DNA from: Opitutales bacterium
Lineage (GTDB): Bacteria > Verrucomicrobiota > Verrucomicrobiia > Opitutales > Oceanipulchritudinaceae
Direction of reading: 5' to 3'
Assembly: GCA_020831585.1 (NCBI GenBank)
Contig: JAFIGE010000042.1
Location: forward strand, 1-37,077
Length of the DNA: 37,077 nt
Shown here: positions 26,701 through 34,725 of the stretch, piece by piece
How positions within the stretch are numbered: the stretch's first letter is position 1
Layout of the letters: each line of letters begins with the position of its first letter
Program-made: the position numbers and the translations under genes
The notes under the pieces: model-generated
What the model saw: the letters and a program-made list of their open reading frames with translations, nothing else
What the model was told of the DNA's origin: nothing
Database searches by the model: none

Positions 26701-29427
26701 ATCGAACCGGGGGATCCGCGCCCGGCGGAAGCGTTCTTCGATCTTTGGATGGGCCCCACCGAGGCGCGCTTTGGCTTTCCCCGTGCCGCCGATGACTACG
26801 GTGTGCGACCTGTTGTGAAATGGTCGACCGACTTGGAAAACTGGGAGCCCCTGCCGCATGGGCCCTCAGCGGTGCCGGGGTGGGAAATCGCCCTGCTCCA
26901 ACCGCTCCCCGAAGAAGGTCGCGCCTTCTTTCGTCTGGATTTCACCGATGGCCCCCCCACCGCTGTCGCCCCGGCCAGTATCTCCGCTATGGAGAGCGAT
27001 GGTCCGCTCGCCTTTGATCTTCGGTTTTTCCCAGGCACGATAGAGACGCCGCTCGACCCCGGCAGCCTCCAGCTCCTCGCCATCAACGATCAACCGGTCG
27101 CCAACTTCGCAGGCCCTATCACCACCCCGGATGGCATTTTGGAGATTTTTCCCAACGGCAACGTCACCTACGTCGCCAACCCGGGATTGGGAGGCGGCCA
27201 AACCGCGGAAGAGACCTTCACCTACACCGTGGTCGATCGCTTCGGTCGCAGCGTGCGCAACACCTTCACCCTCACAGTGGTGGGCGAGAATGATCCGCCC
27301 AGCGTGGCCCCCATCGCCCTCAGCCATGCCAGCGGGGTGGAACCCGCCGGCACCACCTACCGCTACTTCGAGGGCGACTTCCCCACCGAGGCCAGCCTGC
27401 TCGCCGCCACGCCGACCGCGACGGGGCGCCAGCCCACCTTCAGCCTCGCCCCGGCGGCGGACGCGACCGGCGGCTTCGGCCTCGAAATGACGGGCGAACT
27501 CTTCGTCCCCGCGCCCGGGCCCTACACCTTTTTCCTCATGGGCAACAACGCCTCCGTGCTCGACGTGGGCGGCACCCGTGTGATCGCCCACGACGCCGCC
27601 GATCGCTCGGGCACGGTCGAACTAACCGCCGGCACCCACACCGTGCGTGTGCTTTACTTCGACACCACCGAGCCCGCCGCCGAGCTGACGGTCGATTACG
27701 TCGGCCCCGGCTTCCTGCGCGAGGCCATCCCCGCCGACGCCTTCCCGCGCCTCACCGCCATTCCGCTCGATCCACTCGCCGGAGCCAGCGATCCGGATGA
27801 GGATGATGTGCTCACGATCAGCCACATCGACGGCCAGCCGATTGCGCTGAATACCCCCGTTCAGCTCGCCTCCGGCGCGTCGGTGCAGCTCAATGGCGAC
27901 GGCACGATTACCTACCTTCCCGCTCCCGGCCGCAACGTCTTCCACCAAGCGAACGATACCGACAGCTTCACCTACACCGTGACCGATTCCGGCGGCCTTT
28001 CCGCCAGTGCCACTGCCCAAATTCATTTGGCCCGACAGAACACGGCCCCAGTCGCGAATGGAATTTTCAACCTGGAAACGGACGATTTGCGGGGCAACCT
28101 TTTTCCCAATGAAGCCTTCACCGATGCCGATGGCGATGAGCTGCGCATCACCCATGTCAACGGGGTTCCGCTCATTGGCGACGGCGTCGTGTCCCTGCCC
28201 TCCACCGCCCGCGTCTCCCTTCCCCAGGCGAGGGACGTGGCCTTGAGTTACGATGGAAGGAATTCCTTCATGCGCACACTTTCGCAGGACCGCGCAAGTG
28301 ATACCTTTACGGTCACCGTCGTCGATGCCGCCGGAGCCAGTGCCGAGGCCACTGTGGTCGGGGATTGGCCGATTGGTATCAGCAATTTCCTGGGATATAC
28401 CGACAGCCGGTTTACCCCGCATTTGGGGCCACGGACCGCTCAGGTCATCAACACTTACGAATTCCCGGTGACCATGGTCACCTACATCGAGCAGCGGGAA
28501 ACGGGGGCTTTCTTTGGCCACCAACAACACGCACTCCCAAGTAAGCATGCCCTTCATCTGGACTTCGAGGTCCCGGAAGGAATCGAGCTCGGTGGCCAAC
28601 ATTTCTTCGATCTGTTCGATCTCCACATCGACACCGTTGATGGCGACCCTATCTACTACGGAGACTCCTATGCCAATTTGCAGATAGATCGGCTCTACTC
28701 CACCGCCGAAAAGTCCTTCTTCCGCCTCACCGGTGCCATCAGCCCGCATTGGCCGCTCATGCTGACGACCACTGCCGGCACGGCACCCTACAAAAGCGGC
28801 ATCCGCCTGATCGAAGCACCCTACGGCAGCAGCGCTAGTGTTTTCCGTTTGGGCTTCTTAGTTCGGGGTCCGAATGCCAACGTAAATGTCCTCGAGCCCA
28901 GCTTTGCGGCCAACATCCTCGTCACCGGGATCTGCCGGACGCCAGATACCAGCCGCTTCACAGTGACCAACAACACCAGCGAGACCGTCCCCCTCACGGT
29001 CGGATCAGGATCTGGCGGCACCGTCTTCACCTTCGCGCCCGGCGAGACGCAGACCCTCAACGTGCCCTACGAGCCCAAGGTGCTGTTTGTGGTGCGTGAG
29101 GCGGAGCTGGGACTCTTCGACAGCAGCGATGTGGCCTGTCCACTCGGCCTCAGCTTCACCGCGACACCGCTCTGCAGCGACACGTTTTTAGCCTTCGTCA
29201 AAGTCCGCAACAACAACCCCACCGAGTCCTTCACCATACGCGTCGAGTCGGTCGATTTTCCGACCATCCGCAGCGCCCCCCAAGTGATCGGCAACCAAGC
29301 CGCAGAATTCGTCCAATTAAACACGCAGGGCACCAACCTCGGGGGCACCGAAGGCCGCATCGTGGTGATCCTGGGGGATATTGAGGAAACCGTGGAAACC
29401 TTCATCTTTTCTGATAATGACTGTTAG
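23719..29427 (+). CDS. Giant exported LamG / cadherin-like / PA14 multidomain protein
   Basis: A 1902-residue predicted surface or secreted adhesin. ATG 23719 is preferred over 23668 because it puts the signal peptide nearer the start (WLRFFWILAFSTGGWFPAVS, about 20-40). Domains with approximate residues: LamG 48-256, discoidin-like 275-423, two short Ig-like units 426-587, a second LamG 598-805, a second discoidin-like 828-978, a WSTDLENW...FFRL module 995-1076, cadherin-like 1091-1191, PA14-like 1208-1331, two more cadherin-like units 1338-1548 (DPDEDD, DADGDE calcium motifs), and a unique tail 1551-1902 with four Cys, ending IFSDNDC. LamG units share SLAGRSFTVEAWIWL. There is no PEP-CTERM tail, LPXTG or T9SS sorting signal. 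Sugar or polymer binding is inferred from domain types. Confidence 0.88.
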   Translation: MDIQNVSRELPSSHPCGAWLRFFWILAFSTGGWFPAVSTVEATPTPGLEFTDDLGRVTLDADFSLAGRSFTVEAWIWLKYRWGDRAVLAQTGEDNLLHLLVRNDRLHLGFWGDDLTGNSLLPVKEWVHVAYTYDEATRSQRVYLNGQNDGSRVANASFAENNRPLHIGAFFNFHSNPFQGRILELRIWDHARDGATLDAGRFSTPPLDSPGLQALFTFEGSDGTFLPEATGNLVGNTLHGSASAVEPVAGPAYLTGVVPLKTLPTGTLAEAVEGYTFSFAPRADLTDPDGTLLLNGSGPERVWGTAWLNLLGAAVTSVVGWSGGSPEITLAFSGPARIDAVTLFLANSGGAHGVGLPTSVELITPGGTLRSVAVTPGADVGGLQAVTVDELDALSETLTVRLERGTHDIALAGMAIDGERMFVQVIDFPLASTALVGSTVVLAPTSDSGLPVTLTLESGPALLDGDALTFTGEGVVTLVASQAGDSTFVPAEPVVRVVEVARAGQEILNFAEIGDRQVGDTVILEAGSGSALPVEFTLLAGPGVIENANELRFTGPGIVLVMAAQPGNDLWSPAPPILQAFAVLGGERIFGPSEGLTAGLELGTLPGRVSLDGSLSLAGRSFTVEAWIWLHGDDADQPVLGQFGEADVLHLLVRHGRLHLGFWNDDLTGGSVLPTGEWIHVAYTFDAATLEQQVFVNGEMDGSRIASAPFPENNLPLHIGGGFSEFANPFNGRILEVRIWDHARPGPLLFAGRFETPPPGAQGLDALFTFTGSIGTSIPEVTGKLAYATLSGDAVVVEPVIGPEYLLDFAFPQQPLASGSLAPAVSGYTPATAPEAAFTDPTGNLLTNGFGPARVWGDPWLGPLNQVLPSILVWDASAPALTFHFSERVRIAGVTLYAANSGGAEDIDRPDAVEISTPGGFAQSFALAPSTAPLGTLEPIEIDNLHLYTEALTLTLSGGSPRLAIAEVTFDGETLAEPMVGSDALPLPAMRFLGIEPGDPRPAEAFFDLWMGPTEARFGFPRAADDYGVRPVVKWSTDLENWEPLPHGPSAVPGWEIALLQPLPEEGRAFFRLDFTDGPPTAVAPASISAMESDGPLAFDLRFFPGTIETPLDPGSLQLLAINDQPVANFAGPITTPDGILEIFPNGNVTYVANPGLGGGQTAEETFTYTVVDRFGRSVRNTFTLTVVGENDPPSVAPIALSHASGVEPAGTTYRYFEGDFPTEASLLAATPTATGRQPTFSLAPAADATGGFGLEMTGELFVPAPGPYTFFLMGNNASVLDVGGTRVIAHDAADRSGTVELTAGTHTVRVLYFDTTEPAAELTVDYVGPGFLREAIPADAFPRLTAIPLDPLAGASDPDEDDVLTISHIDGQPIALNTPVQLASGASVQLNGDGTITYLPAPGRNVFHQANDTDSFTYTVTDSGGLSASATAQIHLARQNTAPVANGIFNLETDDLRGNLFPNEAFTDADGDELRITHVNGVPLIGDGVVSLPSTARVSLPQARDVALSYDGRNSFMRTLSQDRASDTFTVTVVDAAGASAEATVVGDWPIGISNFLGYTDSRFTPHLGPRTAQVINTYEFPVTMVTYIEQRETGAFFGHQQHALPSKHALHLDFEVPEGIELGGQHFFDLFDLHIDTVDGDPIYYGDSYANLQIDRLYSTAEKSFFRLTGAISPHWPLMLTTTAGTAPYKSGIRLIEAPYGSSASVFRLGFLVRGPNANVNVLEPSFAANILVTGICRTPDTSRFTVTNNTSETVPLTVGSGSGGTVFTFAPGETQTLNVPYEPKVLFVVREAELGLFDSSDVACPLGLSFTATPLCSDTFLAFVKVRNNNPTESFTIRVESVDFPTIRSAPQVIGNQAAEFVQLNTQGTNLGGTEGRIVVILGDIEETVETFIFSDNDC

Positions 29428-29482
29428 GATTTTGCCGGTCAGCGCATCTGCAAAGTGCATAACAACAAGCGTTCAATAAGGG

Positions 29483-29503
29483 GTGGCGGCATTCTGCCGC
29501 CAC
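29483..29503. repeat. REP-like hairpin, GTGGCGGCA-TTC-TGCCGCCAC
   Basis: A perfect nine-pair stem with a three-base loop, 56 bases after the giant gene stop and 41 bases before the RAYT remnant element. No T-run follows, so an ordinary terminator is unlikely, though it might still stabilise the mRNA end. Its position next to a RAYT remnant fits a REP hairpin, the substrate of such transposases. Confidence 0.65.
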
Positions 29504-29523
29504 GCGCAAAAGCGGGGATTCAG

Positions 29524-29967
29524 GCAGCAGAATGCAGCCCCTCCTTGGGCTTGAATCGCTTGATTGGAAATGGATAGATCTGCCGAATGCGTTTTTTCAG
29601 CGATCTGGCGAAGACGGTCACGACACGGAATCATCTCCCGCATTGGCAGCAGGAGGAGGCAACCTACATCGTGACCTGGCGCTTGAAAGACTCGATCCCG
29701 CAGGCGCTAATGGAGGCGTGGAGGCGAGATCGGGAGGAATGGATGCGGCGGGAAAAAACACCCCAAGAGCCACACCCGCAGCGACCAACGAGAACGGCGT
29801 GGCAAACGGCCCGGTGATCTTTAATGTCCCCGCCCAATGGACGCTCCACCTCAGCGAGACGTCCATGTAGAAAGTCGGATAAAAACCGATCACGCATGAC
29901 GTCGTCGTCACGGTGCACGAGCCACTGACCACGGTTGAAGTCCCAAGGAGGGGCTGCATTCAGCTGC
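29524..29967. mobile_element. Decayed RAYT element bounded by inverted repeats
   Basis: The ends 29524-29552 and 29938-29967 are inverted copies of one another, sharing GAATGCAGCCCCTCCTTGGG exactly (29530-29549 and the complement at 29942-29961) and differing at a few positions outside it. Between them lies a broken RAYT N-terminus (29587-29817) and DNA without coding potential. Together it looks like a non-autonomous or decayed RAYT unit of about 450 bases. It belongs to a different RAYT subgroup from those at the window ends. Confidence 0.65.
29587..29817 (+). pseudogene. RAYT transposase remnant (N-terminal part only)
   Basis: A 76-codon frame with MRFFSDLAKTVTTRNHLPHW followed by QQEEATYIVTWRLKDSIPQA and WRRDREEWMRREK. 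This matches, from memory, the N-terminal pattern of a RAYT subfamily (TR..LPHW..EGATY.VTFRL.D..P..VL..W). It stops after TAWQTAR, before any HUH motif, and other frames beyond do not recover the rest. Non-functional. Confidence 0.65.
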
Positions 29968-30018
29968 CCACCTTGCAAGGAGAGCCCACCTTGCAAGGAG
30001 ACCCACCCTGCAAGGATG
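29967..30018. repeat. Tandem 17-18-base repeat, three copies
   Basis: CCCACC[T/C]TGCAAGGAGA-like units at 29967-29984, 29985-30001 and 30002-30018. The unit contains the palindrome CCTTGCAAGG in the first two copies. It follows directly after the right inverted repeat of the RAYT remnant. The rest of the gap up to 30185 shows nothing recognisable. Confidence 0.75.
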
Positions 30019-30185
30019 GATGGCGTTTTCCAAATGAACGCAAGGCCATCATCCAGTGGAATTCCACAACCCAAAAAGCACGTGAAAAGTCCGGCTACCC
30101 GTGAAAGAGTTCATTGCCTCCCCCACCCGTCTTTACGGAATGCCCCCATTGGGTCGCCACCGCCCCCTGTCCCCTTTCGCTTGGA

Positions 30186-30782
30186 TCAACCCCGCGTGCG
30201 GCGGCGAATAACCCATGCGAGACTCCCCAGCCCGAAGAGCAGCCCGAAGTGTCCCGGCTCCGGGATCGCCTGCCATTGCCCGATCACCTGCCCGAACTCG
30301 CCACCAAAACCGTTGCCCAAAACGATGTCTCCGGTTCCGGAATTAAAACTTAAAGGGGAAAGGTCGACAATCGCCGATCCCACAAAGGCAATGGAATCCG
30401 TCGAAAAAATCTGGTTCGGCGCAGTGAACTCCGGGTCAAAAGTGAAAAAGAATGAGAAGAAGTTGAGCCCGTCGATCCCGGCAGTCGCAAGCTCAGTATA
30501 AGTTTCACCCCAATTCTCCGTATGATTGAGCGAAGGGGCGATGTCGGAACCGAAGATGCGCGCAAAGAACTCGGGGGAGGCTGAAGACACCAGCCCAAGG
30601 AGTGTGATACCTTGATCAAAACCAACGGAACTGTCCGACACCGAGGCGAATCCATCCGTGGTGGTAAACGACACCGCATTCAGGTTTGAGAAATCAATTT
30701 CGATTAAAACCAGAGCGGATGCCTGCTGCCAAGTGCTTGCGGCGAGTGTGACGGTAAACAGAAAGGCGGAACGAAATTTCAT
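30186..30782 (-). CDS. PEP-CTERM sorted protein, paralogue B
   Basis: A 198-residue exported protein: signal MKFRSAFLFTVTLAASTWQQ then ASA, a mature part starting LVLIEIDFSNLNAVSFTTTD, and a PEP-CTERM tail (AIPEPGHFGLLFGLGSLAWV followed by IRRRTRG). It is a paralogue of the protein at 22945-23625, on the opposite strand and on the other side of the giant LamG gene. The pair shares the start of the mature region and the whole anchor, and diverges in the middle (an acidic, Ser/Thr/Phe-rich region here). Function unknown. Confidence 0.85.
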   Translation of the reverse strand: MKFRSAFLFTVTLAASTWQQASALVLIEIDFSNLNAVSFTTTDGFASVSDSSVGFDQGITLLGLVSSASPEFFARIFGSDIAPSLNHTENWGETYTELATAGIDGLNFFSFFFTFDPEFTAPNQIFSTDSIAFVGSAIVDLSPLSFNSGTGDIVLGNGFGGEFGQVIGQWQAIPEPGHFGLLFGLGSLAWVIRRRTRG

Positions 30783-30941
30783 AGTGGTAGATCAAGTTTA
30801 TGAGAGAGAAAGATTCAGGGCCGGAGACGGTCGGCTCCAGCCCCAAGACTTTGCAATCCGTGCAAATCATTGATCCCACGTCCCAAGACAAAGTTTTTTC
30901 GGACGTGTTCATTTTCAGGACTTTCTTTTTTGAGACACCCT

Positions 30942-31214
30942 TCAAATAGAATACTCGAACTGGGCATCCAACTTTCCCTCGCTTTCTCTCAGAAGAAGGA
31001 CGACGGTGCGGCTGTAGCGCTGCTCCACGCGCCGACCCCTGTAGTCATACTTCATCGCCATCTCGAAACCAAACCCGAAGACGTTCGTCAAGCGGTTCTG
31101 CCTCGCTCGACCGGTCAGCGGACCGAGATGGATCTCGTCGGGAATCGGGGATTTTGTGAAACATGAAACGGGGATGTCTTGTTCTTCACTCCCAGGAATC
31201 TGCTGTGAATGTTC
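30942..31214 (-). pseudogene. Possible gene remnant without a start codon
   Basis: A stop-to-stop frame of 90 codons whose last 65 look protein-like: DEIHLGPLTGRARQNRLTNV, then FGFGFEMAMKYDYRGRRVEQ, RYSRTVVLLLRES and the end KLDAQFEYSI. No upstream ATG gives a normal-size gene (the first ATG is 39 codons from the end). It could be the C-terminal fragment of a lost gene. I do not recognise the family. The gap 30783-31383 otherwise contains only the tandem repeat at 31274-31297. Confidence 0.35.
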
Positions 31215-31273
31215 TCAAACCATAGGCCATCGGGCCGGAAACCGGGGCTTGGGACAAGTATATTTTTGGATGT

Positions 31274-31297
31274 CCTGAATTGCATCCTGAATTGCAG
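31274..31297. repeat. Tandem 12-mer, two copies
   Basis: CCTGAATTGCAT followed directly by CCTGAATTGCAG, in the gap downstream of hisA. No function suggested. Confidence 0.7.
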
Positions 31298-31383
31298 GAA
31301 TGAATGGCCTCGACCCTCGACAAAATGCGCAAATGTCGGGTAGGGAAACGCCGCGCGCGCCAGGGCAGAGGGACCCGACCGGC

Positions 31384-32112
31384 TCAACCTCGCGTGCCCA
31401 GGTGCCGGGCAAGGTTCACCGTGCCCTCGTAAAGAGCGCGCCCGATGATGACCCCGTCGAGATTCGCGAAATTTTTGCTCATGCGACCGAACTCGACGAT
31501 ATCTTCGTCGCGGGTCACCCCACCGGAGGCGATGACGCGGCAGCTCACCGATTCGAGGAGGGTGCGTTGGGCGGCAAAATTGGGGCCCTGCATCATGCCA
31601 TCGCGGCTGATGTCGGTGTAAATCAGGGTGCGGACGCCGATGTCCTCCATTTGCCGGGCAAAGCCGAGTGCGTCGACCTCACTCACTTCCACCCAACCTT
31701 TCACGGCCACTTTGCCATCGCGGGCATCGATTCCCACGGCGACCCGTTCGGCCCCGAACTCCTTGATAAGCGTTTCCACAAACGAGGGCTCCTCAAGCGC
31801 TCGTGTGCCGATCACCACCCGGCTGACCCCGGCTTCGAGGATATGCCGCACGGCCCCGATTTCGCGCATACCCCCGCCGAATTGCACCTGCAAGCCCTCT
31901 TCGAGAACCCGTCGCAAGGCCTCTCGGTTGCGGGACTCGCCGGAGAACGCCCCGTCGAGATCGACGACGTGTATCCACTGTGCGCCAGCGGATTTCCAGG
32001 CGGCGGCGGGGATGCCGGCATCACCGAAGTAGACCTTTGCCCTATCGGCACGGCCTTGTTCGAGGCGGACCACCTGTCCGTCTTTGAGATCGATAGCGGG
32101 ATAAAGGATCAT
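31384..32112 (-). CDS. hisA: Phosphoribosylformimino-5-aminoimidazole carboxamide ribotide isomerase (HisA)
   Basis: Catalyses the Amadori rearrangement of ProFAR to PRFAR, the fourth step of histidine synthesis. The 242-residue (beta/alpha)8 barrel shows catalytic Asp8 in YPAIDLKDG and Asp129 in GIDARDG, with VVDLDGAF, FGGGMR, TDISRDGMMQGPN and ASGGV at the expected phosphate-binding positions. A good ribosome binding site (CGGAGG) lies about six bases before the ATG at 32112. No other his gene is adjacent. It is divergent from the M42 peptidase gene at 32187, with 74 bases between starts. Confidence 0.95.
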   Translation of the reverse strand: MILYPAIDLKDGQVVRLEQGRADRAKVYFGDAGIPAAAWKSAGAQWIHVVDLDGAFSGESRNREALRRVLEEGLQVQFGGGMREIGAVRHILEAGVSRVVIGTRALEEPSFVETLIKEFGAERVAVGIDARDGKVAVKGWVEVSEVDALGFARQMEDIGVRTLIYTDISRDGMMQGPNFAAQRTLLESVSCRVIASGGVTRDEDIVEFGRMSKNFANLDGVIIGRALYEGTVNLARHLGTRG

Positions 32113-32186
32113 AGCAGGCCTCCGTGCTTTGACATTTGGGCGCGAGGGGTCTTCATCTGGATAAACACGAAAATCATTCCCCCTTT

Positions 32187-33260
32187 ATGGCAACACCTGA
32201 ATATAACGCACCCGCATTCCTTGTCGACTTGCTCAATGCACGCTCGCCTTCCGGCTACGAGGGCGAGGCGCAAAGCGTCGTCGACCGGCACCTTGAACCG
32301 GCGGCCGATGAATATGGCAAAGATCCCCTGGGCAACCGCATCGCCACGCTGAATCCCGGCGGTGATCCCACACTCCTGCTCACCGGACACATGGACGAAC
32401 TGGGGCTCATGATCAATTACGTGGACGAGAAGGGTTTTCTCTTCTTCGAGACGGTGGGCGGCATCGATCTGCAAACCATCTCCGGACGGCGCGTTTCCAT
32501 TCTCACCAAGGACGGCGTGGTGCGCGGCATCACGGGGCGGCGCGCAATCCATCTCCTAAATGCCGAAGAGCGCAAAAAAATCCCGGAGATCCATAACCTC
32601 TGGATCGATATCGGGGCCAAGTCCAAGGAAGAGGCGCTGAAACGGGTGCGCATCGGTGACGTGGGTGTGTATGACCACACGTTCGAACTTTTTCACGGCT
32701 CGCTCGGGGTGGCCCGGGCCTTTGACAACAAATCAGGCTGCTACGCAGTGTGCGAGGCCTTGCGCCGGCTCTCGGCGGAACGCGCCGGCCTGGCCGCGAA
32801 GGTCGTCTCCGTGGCCACAGCTCAGGAGGAGATCGGCTGCCGCGGTGCGCGCACCATCGCCAATCGCGTGCCGGCGGATTTCGCTATCGCCGTGGACGTG
32901 GGACATGCCACCGATCACCCGGAATGCGACAACCGCCGATTCGGTGAGTTCAAGCTTGGAGGGGGGCCGATTATTACCCGCGGAGCCAATGTCACGCCGC
33001 CCTTCTTCGACCGCATCGTCCGCGTGGCCGAAGAGATGAAGATCCCTTATCAGATCGAAGCGAGTCCGCGCCCCACGGCCACAGACGGGCGGGAGTTGCA
33101 AATGGGCGTCGGCGGCGTCGCCACGGCGGTCATTTCCATTCCGCTGCGCTACATGCACACACCAAGCGAGATGGTGGACCTCGAAGATGTGGAGAACACC
33201 GTGCGCTTGCTCGTCGGCGTGGCCCGGAGCCTCCGCTCGGGTGACCGCGGTGATTGGTGA
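32187..33260 (+). CDS. M42 family aminopeptidase / cellulase-M type
   Basis: A cytosolic dinuclear metal aminopeptidase that trims peptides after proteasome-like proteases; some members were first named endoglucanase M. The 357-residue protein starts at ATG 32187; the frame is open 51 bases further upstream. All metal and catalytic positions are visible: His68 and Asp70 in GHMDELG, Asp180 in AFDNKSG, Glu214-Glu215 in AQEEIG, Asp237 in VDVGHATD, and His324 in RYMHTPSE. Substrate preference (PepA, FrvX or YsdC type) cannot be told. Convergent with the ruvA end of the dap operon. Confidence 0.92.
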   Translation: MATPEYNAPAFLVDLLNARSPSGYEGEAQSVVDRHLEPAADEYGKDPLGNRIATLNPGGDPTLLLTGHMDELGLMINYVDEKGFLFFETVGGIDLQTISGRRVSILTKDGVVRGITGRRAIHLLNAEERKKIPEIHNLWIDIGAKSKEEALKRVRIGDVGVYDHTFELFHGSLGVARAFDNKSGCYAVCEALRRLSAERAGLAAKVVSVATAQEEIGCRGARTIANRVPADFAIAVDVGHATDHPECDNRRFGEFKLGGGPIITRGANVTPPFFDRIVRVAEEMKIPYQIEASPRPTATDGRELQMGVGGVATAVISIPLRYMHTPSEMVDLEDVENTVRLLVGVARSLRSGDRGDW

Positions 33261-33361
33261 GGAGCTGCGGCCCGCCCGCGCCGCGCAGGAGAGGCACGGC
33301 GAATTTTCACGCGTCCCGAACGACTCCGCAGCGGACGGATGGGGCTTGCAAAGATCCGCCC

Positions 33362-33976
33362 TTAACGCAGGGCGGCGCGAATAATTTCTTCGGTGGAAGC
33401 GGCCTCGGGCACCTTCTCCATTGCCCGGCGCACGGCGCGGTCGGCCGCATCGGCCTTAAAGCCAAGGGTGACCAAGGCGGCCATGGCATCACCGGCGCGC
33501 GAAAGGGGCAGCGCGGCACCCCCGCCGGGGAGGACCGGGCCGCCGGTGGAGCCCGCCGTCGCCGGGGTGGCTGCACCGACCACGTCTTTTAGCTCAAGGC
33601 ACAGCCGTTCAGCGGTCTTCTTGCCGATGCCATGACACTTGGCTAGAGTCGCCACATCCCCCGCCCGCAACGCTCCCTTGAGGCTCTCGAGGGAGAGCCC
33701 GCTCAAAATGCTGATGGCTGTCTTGGGACCAATGCCACTGACTTTTTCCGTGAGGATACGGAAAAAGTCGCGCTCATCCCGCCCGCTGAAGCCGTAGAGG
33801 GCCTGCGAATCCTCTCGGTAAACAGCATGGGTGTGGAGGCGCACGGTCTGGCCGGTCTGCGGCAATTTCTCCGCCGTCGTCACCGGAATCGAAACGGCAT
33901 AGCCAATGCCATTCACCAGGATGACCGCTTCAAGAGGAGTGGCCTCGACCAAAATTCCCTCAATGAGCGCGATCAT
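33362..33976 (-). CDS. ruvA: Holliday junction branch migration protein RuvA
   Basis: Binds four-way junctions and loads the RuvB motor. The 204-residue protein has the N-terminal OB fold (MIALIEGILVEATPLEAVIL, AVYREDSQALYGF), the helix-hairpin-helix pair (VSGIGPKTAISILSGL, KCHGIGKKTAERLCLEL), an Ala/Gly/Pro-rich linker, and a C-terminal domain of RuvB-binding type (DAMAALVTLGFKADAADRAV). Length is normal. The ATG at 33976 overlaps the dapB stop (ATGA), so translation is probably coupled. ruvC and ruvB are not beside it. Confidence 0.95.
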   Translation of the reverse strand: MIALIEGILVEATPLEAVILVNGIGYAVSIPVTTAEKLPQTGQTVRLHTHAVYREDSQALYGFSGRDERDFFRILTEKVSGIGPKTAISILSGLSLESLKGALRAGDVATLAKCHGIGKKTAERLCLELKDVVGAATPATAGSTGGPVLPGGGAALPLSRAGDAMAALVTLGFKADAADRAVRRAMEKVPEAASTEEIIRAALR

Positions 33977-34722
33977 GCGGAAGGAAGATTTTGCAGGCCG
34001 AGAAAATCGCGCATGCTGTAAATGCCCGGGCTTTGGTGCACGAGCCAGGGAATCGAACGGAGCGCCCCGGCGGCAAAGATGCTGCGCTCGCCAGCCCGGT
34101 GAGTGAGTTCAATGCGGTCGTGCGGGCCAATGAAATAGACTGTGTGTTCCCCGATGATCTCGCCCCCGCGGATCGATTGCAGCCCGACTTCGCAGCTGGG
34201 ACGGGGGCCGATCTGCCCGCTGCGCTCGCGGCGCGCACTCTGCGCTGGCCAATTGCGCGCGCGGAGGACAGCTTCGGCGAGATTCTCCGCCGTGCCGCTG
34301 GGAGCATCTTGCTTGTGCCGGTGATGCAACTCGAGAATCTCCGGTTGGTAATCCTCCCCGAGGATGCGCGCGGTCTGCTCCGTGAGCCAGAAAAGGAGAT
34401 TCACCCCCACCGAATAATTGCCCGACCAGAGGATCGGGATGTATTTGGCGGCGGCCTCAATCTCGGCGCGCTGCGCGGCGTCGTGACCAGTCGTTCCGAT
34501 GAGCAGGGGCACCTTTTTGCGAGCAGCGGCTGTGGCGAGCGGGGCCGTCGCGGCGGCCACACTGAAGTCAATGATCGCGGCGCAACGCCCAAGGTGGGGC
34601 TCCGCGTCCTCACCCGCGTCAATCGCGGCGGCGACCTCGATGCCATGATCTGGAGCGAGGCGGATGAGGGCCTGCCCCATGCGCCCGCGCGATCCATTGA
34701 TGAGGGTGGGAATGGCGGCCAT
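33973..34722 (-). CDS. dapB: 4-hydroxy-tetrahydrodipicolinate reductase (DapB)
   Basis: Reduces the product of DapA with NAD(P)H in the lysine and diaminopimelate pathway that feeds peptidoglycan. The 249-residue protein shows the Rossmann start LINGSRGRMGQ, nucleotide contacts IIDFS and IGTTGHD, the catalytic His133-His134 pair and Lys137 in LHHRHKQDAPSGTA, and a C-terminal SMRDFLGL. At 249 residues it is near the usual 265-275. It lies three bases after dapA and overlaps ruvA by four bases, the core of a tight operon. Confidence 0.95.
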   Translation of the reverse strand: MAAIPTLINGSRGRMGQALIRLAPDHGIEVAAAIDAGEDAEPHLGRCAAIIDFSVAAATAPLATAAARKKVPLLIGTTGHDAAQRAEIEAAAKYIPILWSGNYSVGVNLLFWLTEQTARILGEDYQPEILELHHRHKQDAPSGTAENLAEAVLRARNWPAQSARRERSGQIGPRPSCEVGLQSIRGGEIIGEHTVYFIGPHDRIELTHRAGERSIFAAGALRSIPWLVHQSPGIYSMRDFLGLQNLPSA

Positions 34723-34725
34723 GGG

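Noticed and set aside
29664-30074. Minus-strand frame across the RAYT remnant
   Set aside because: Overlaps the better-supported RAYT fragment and the tandem repeat; repeat-derived composition.
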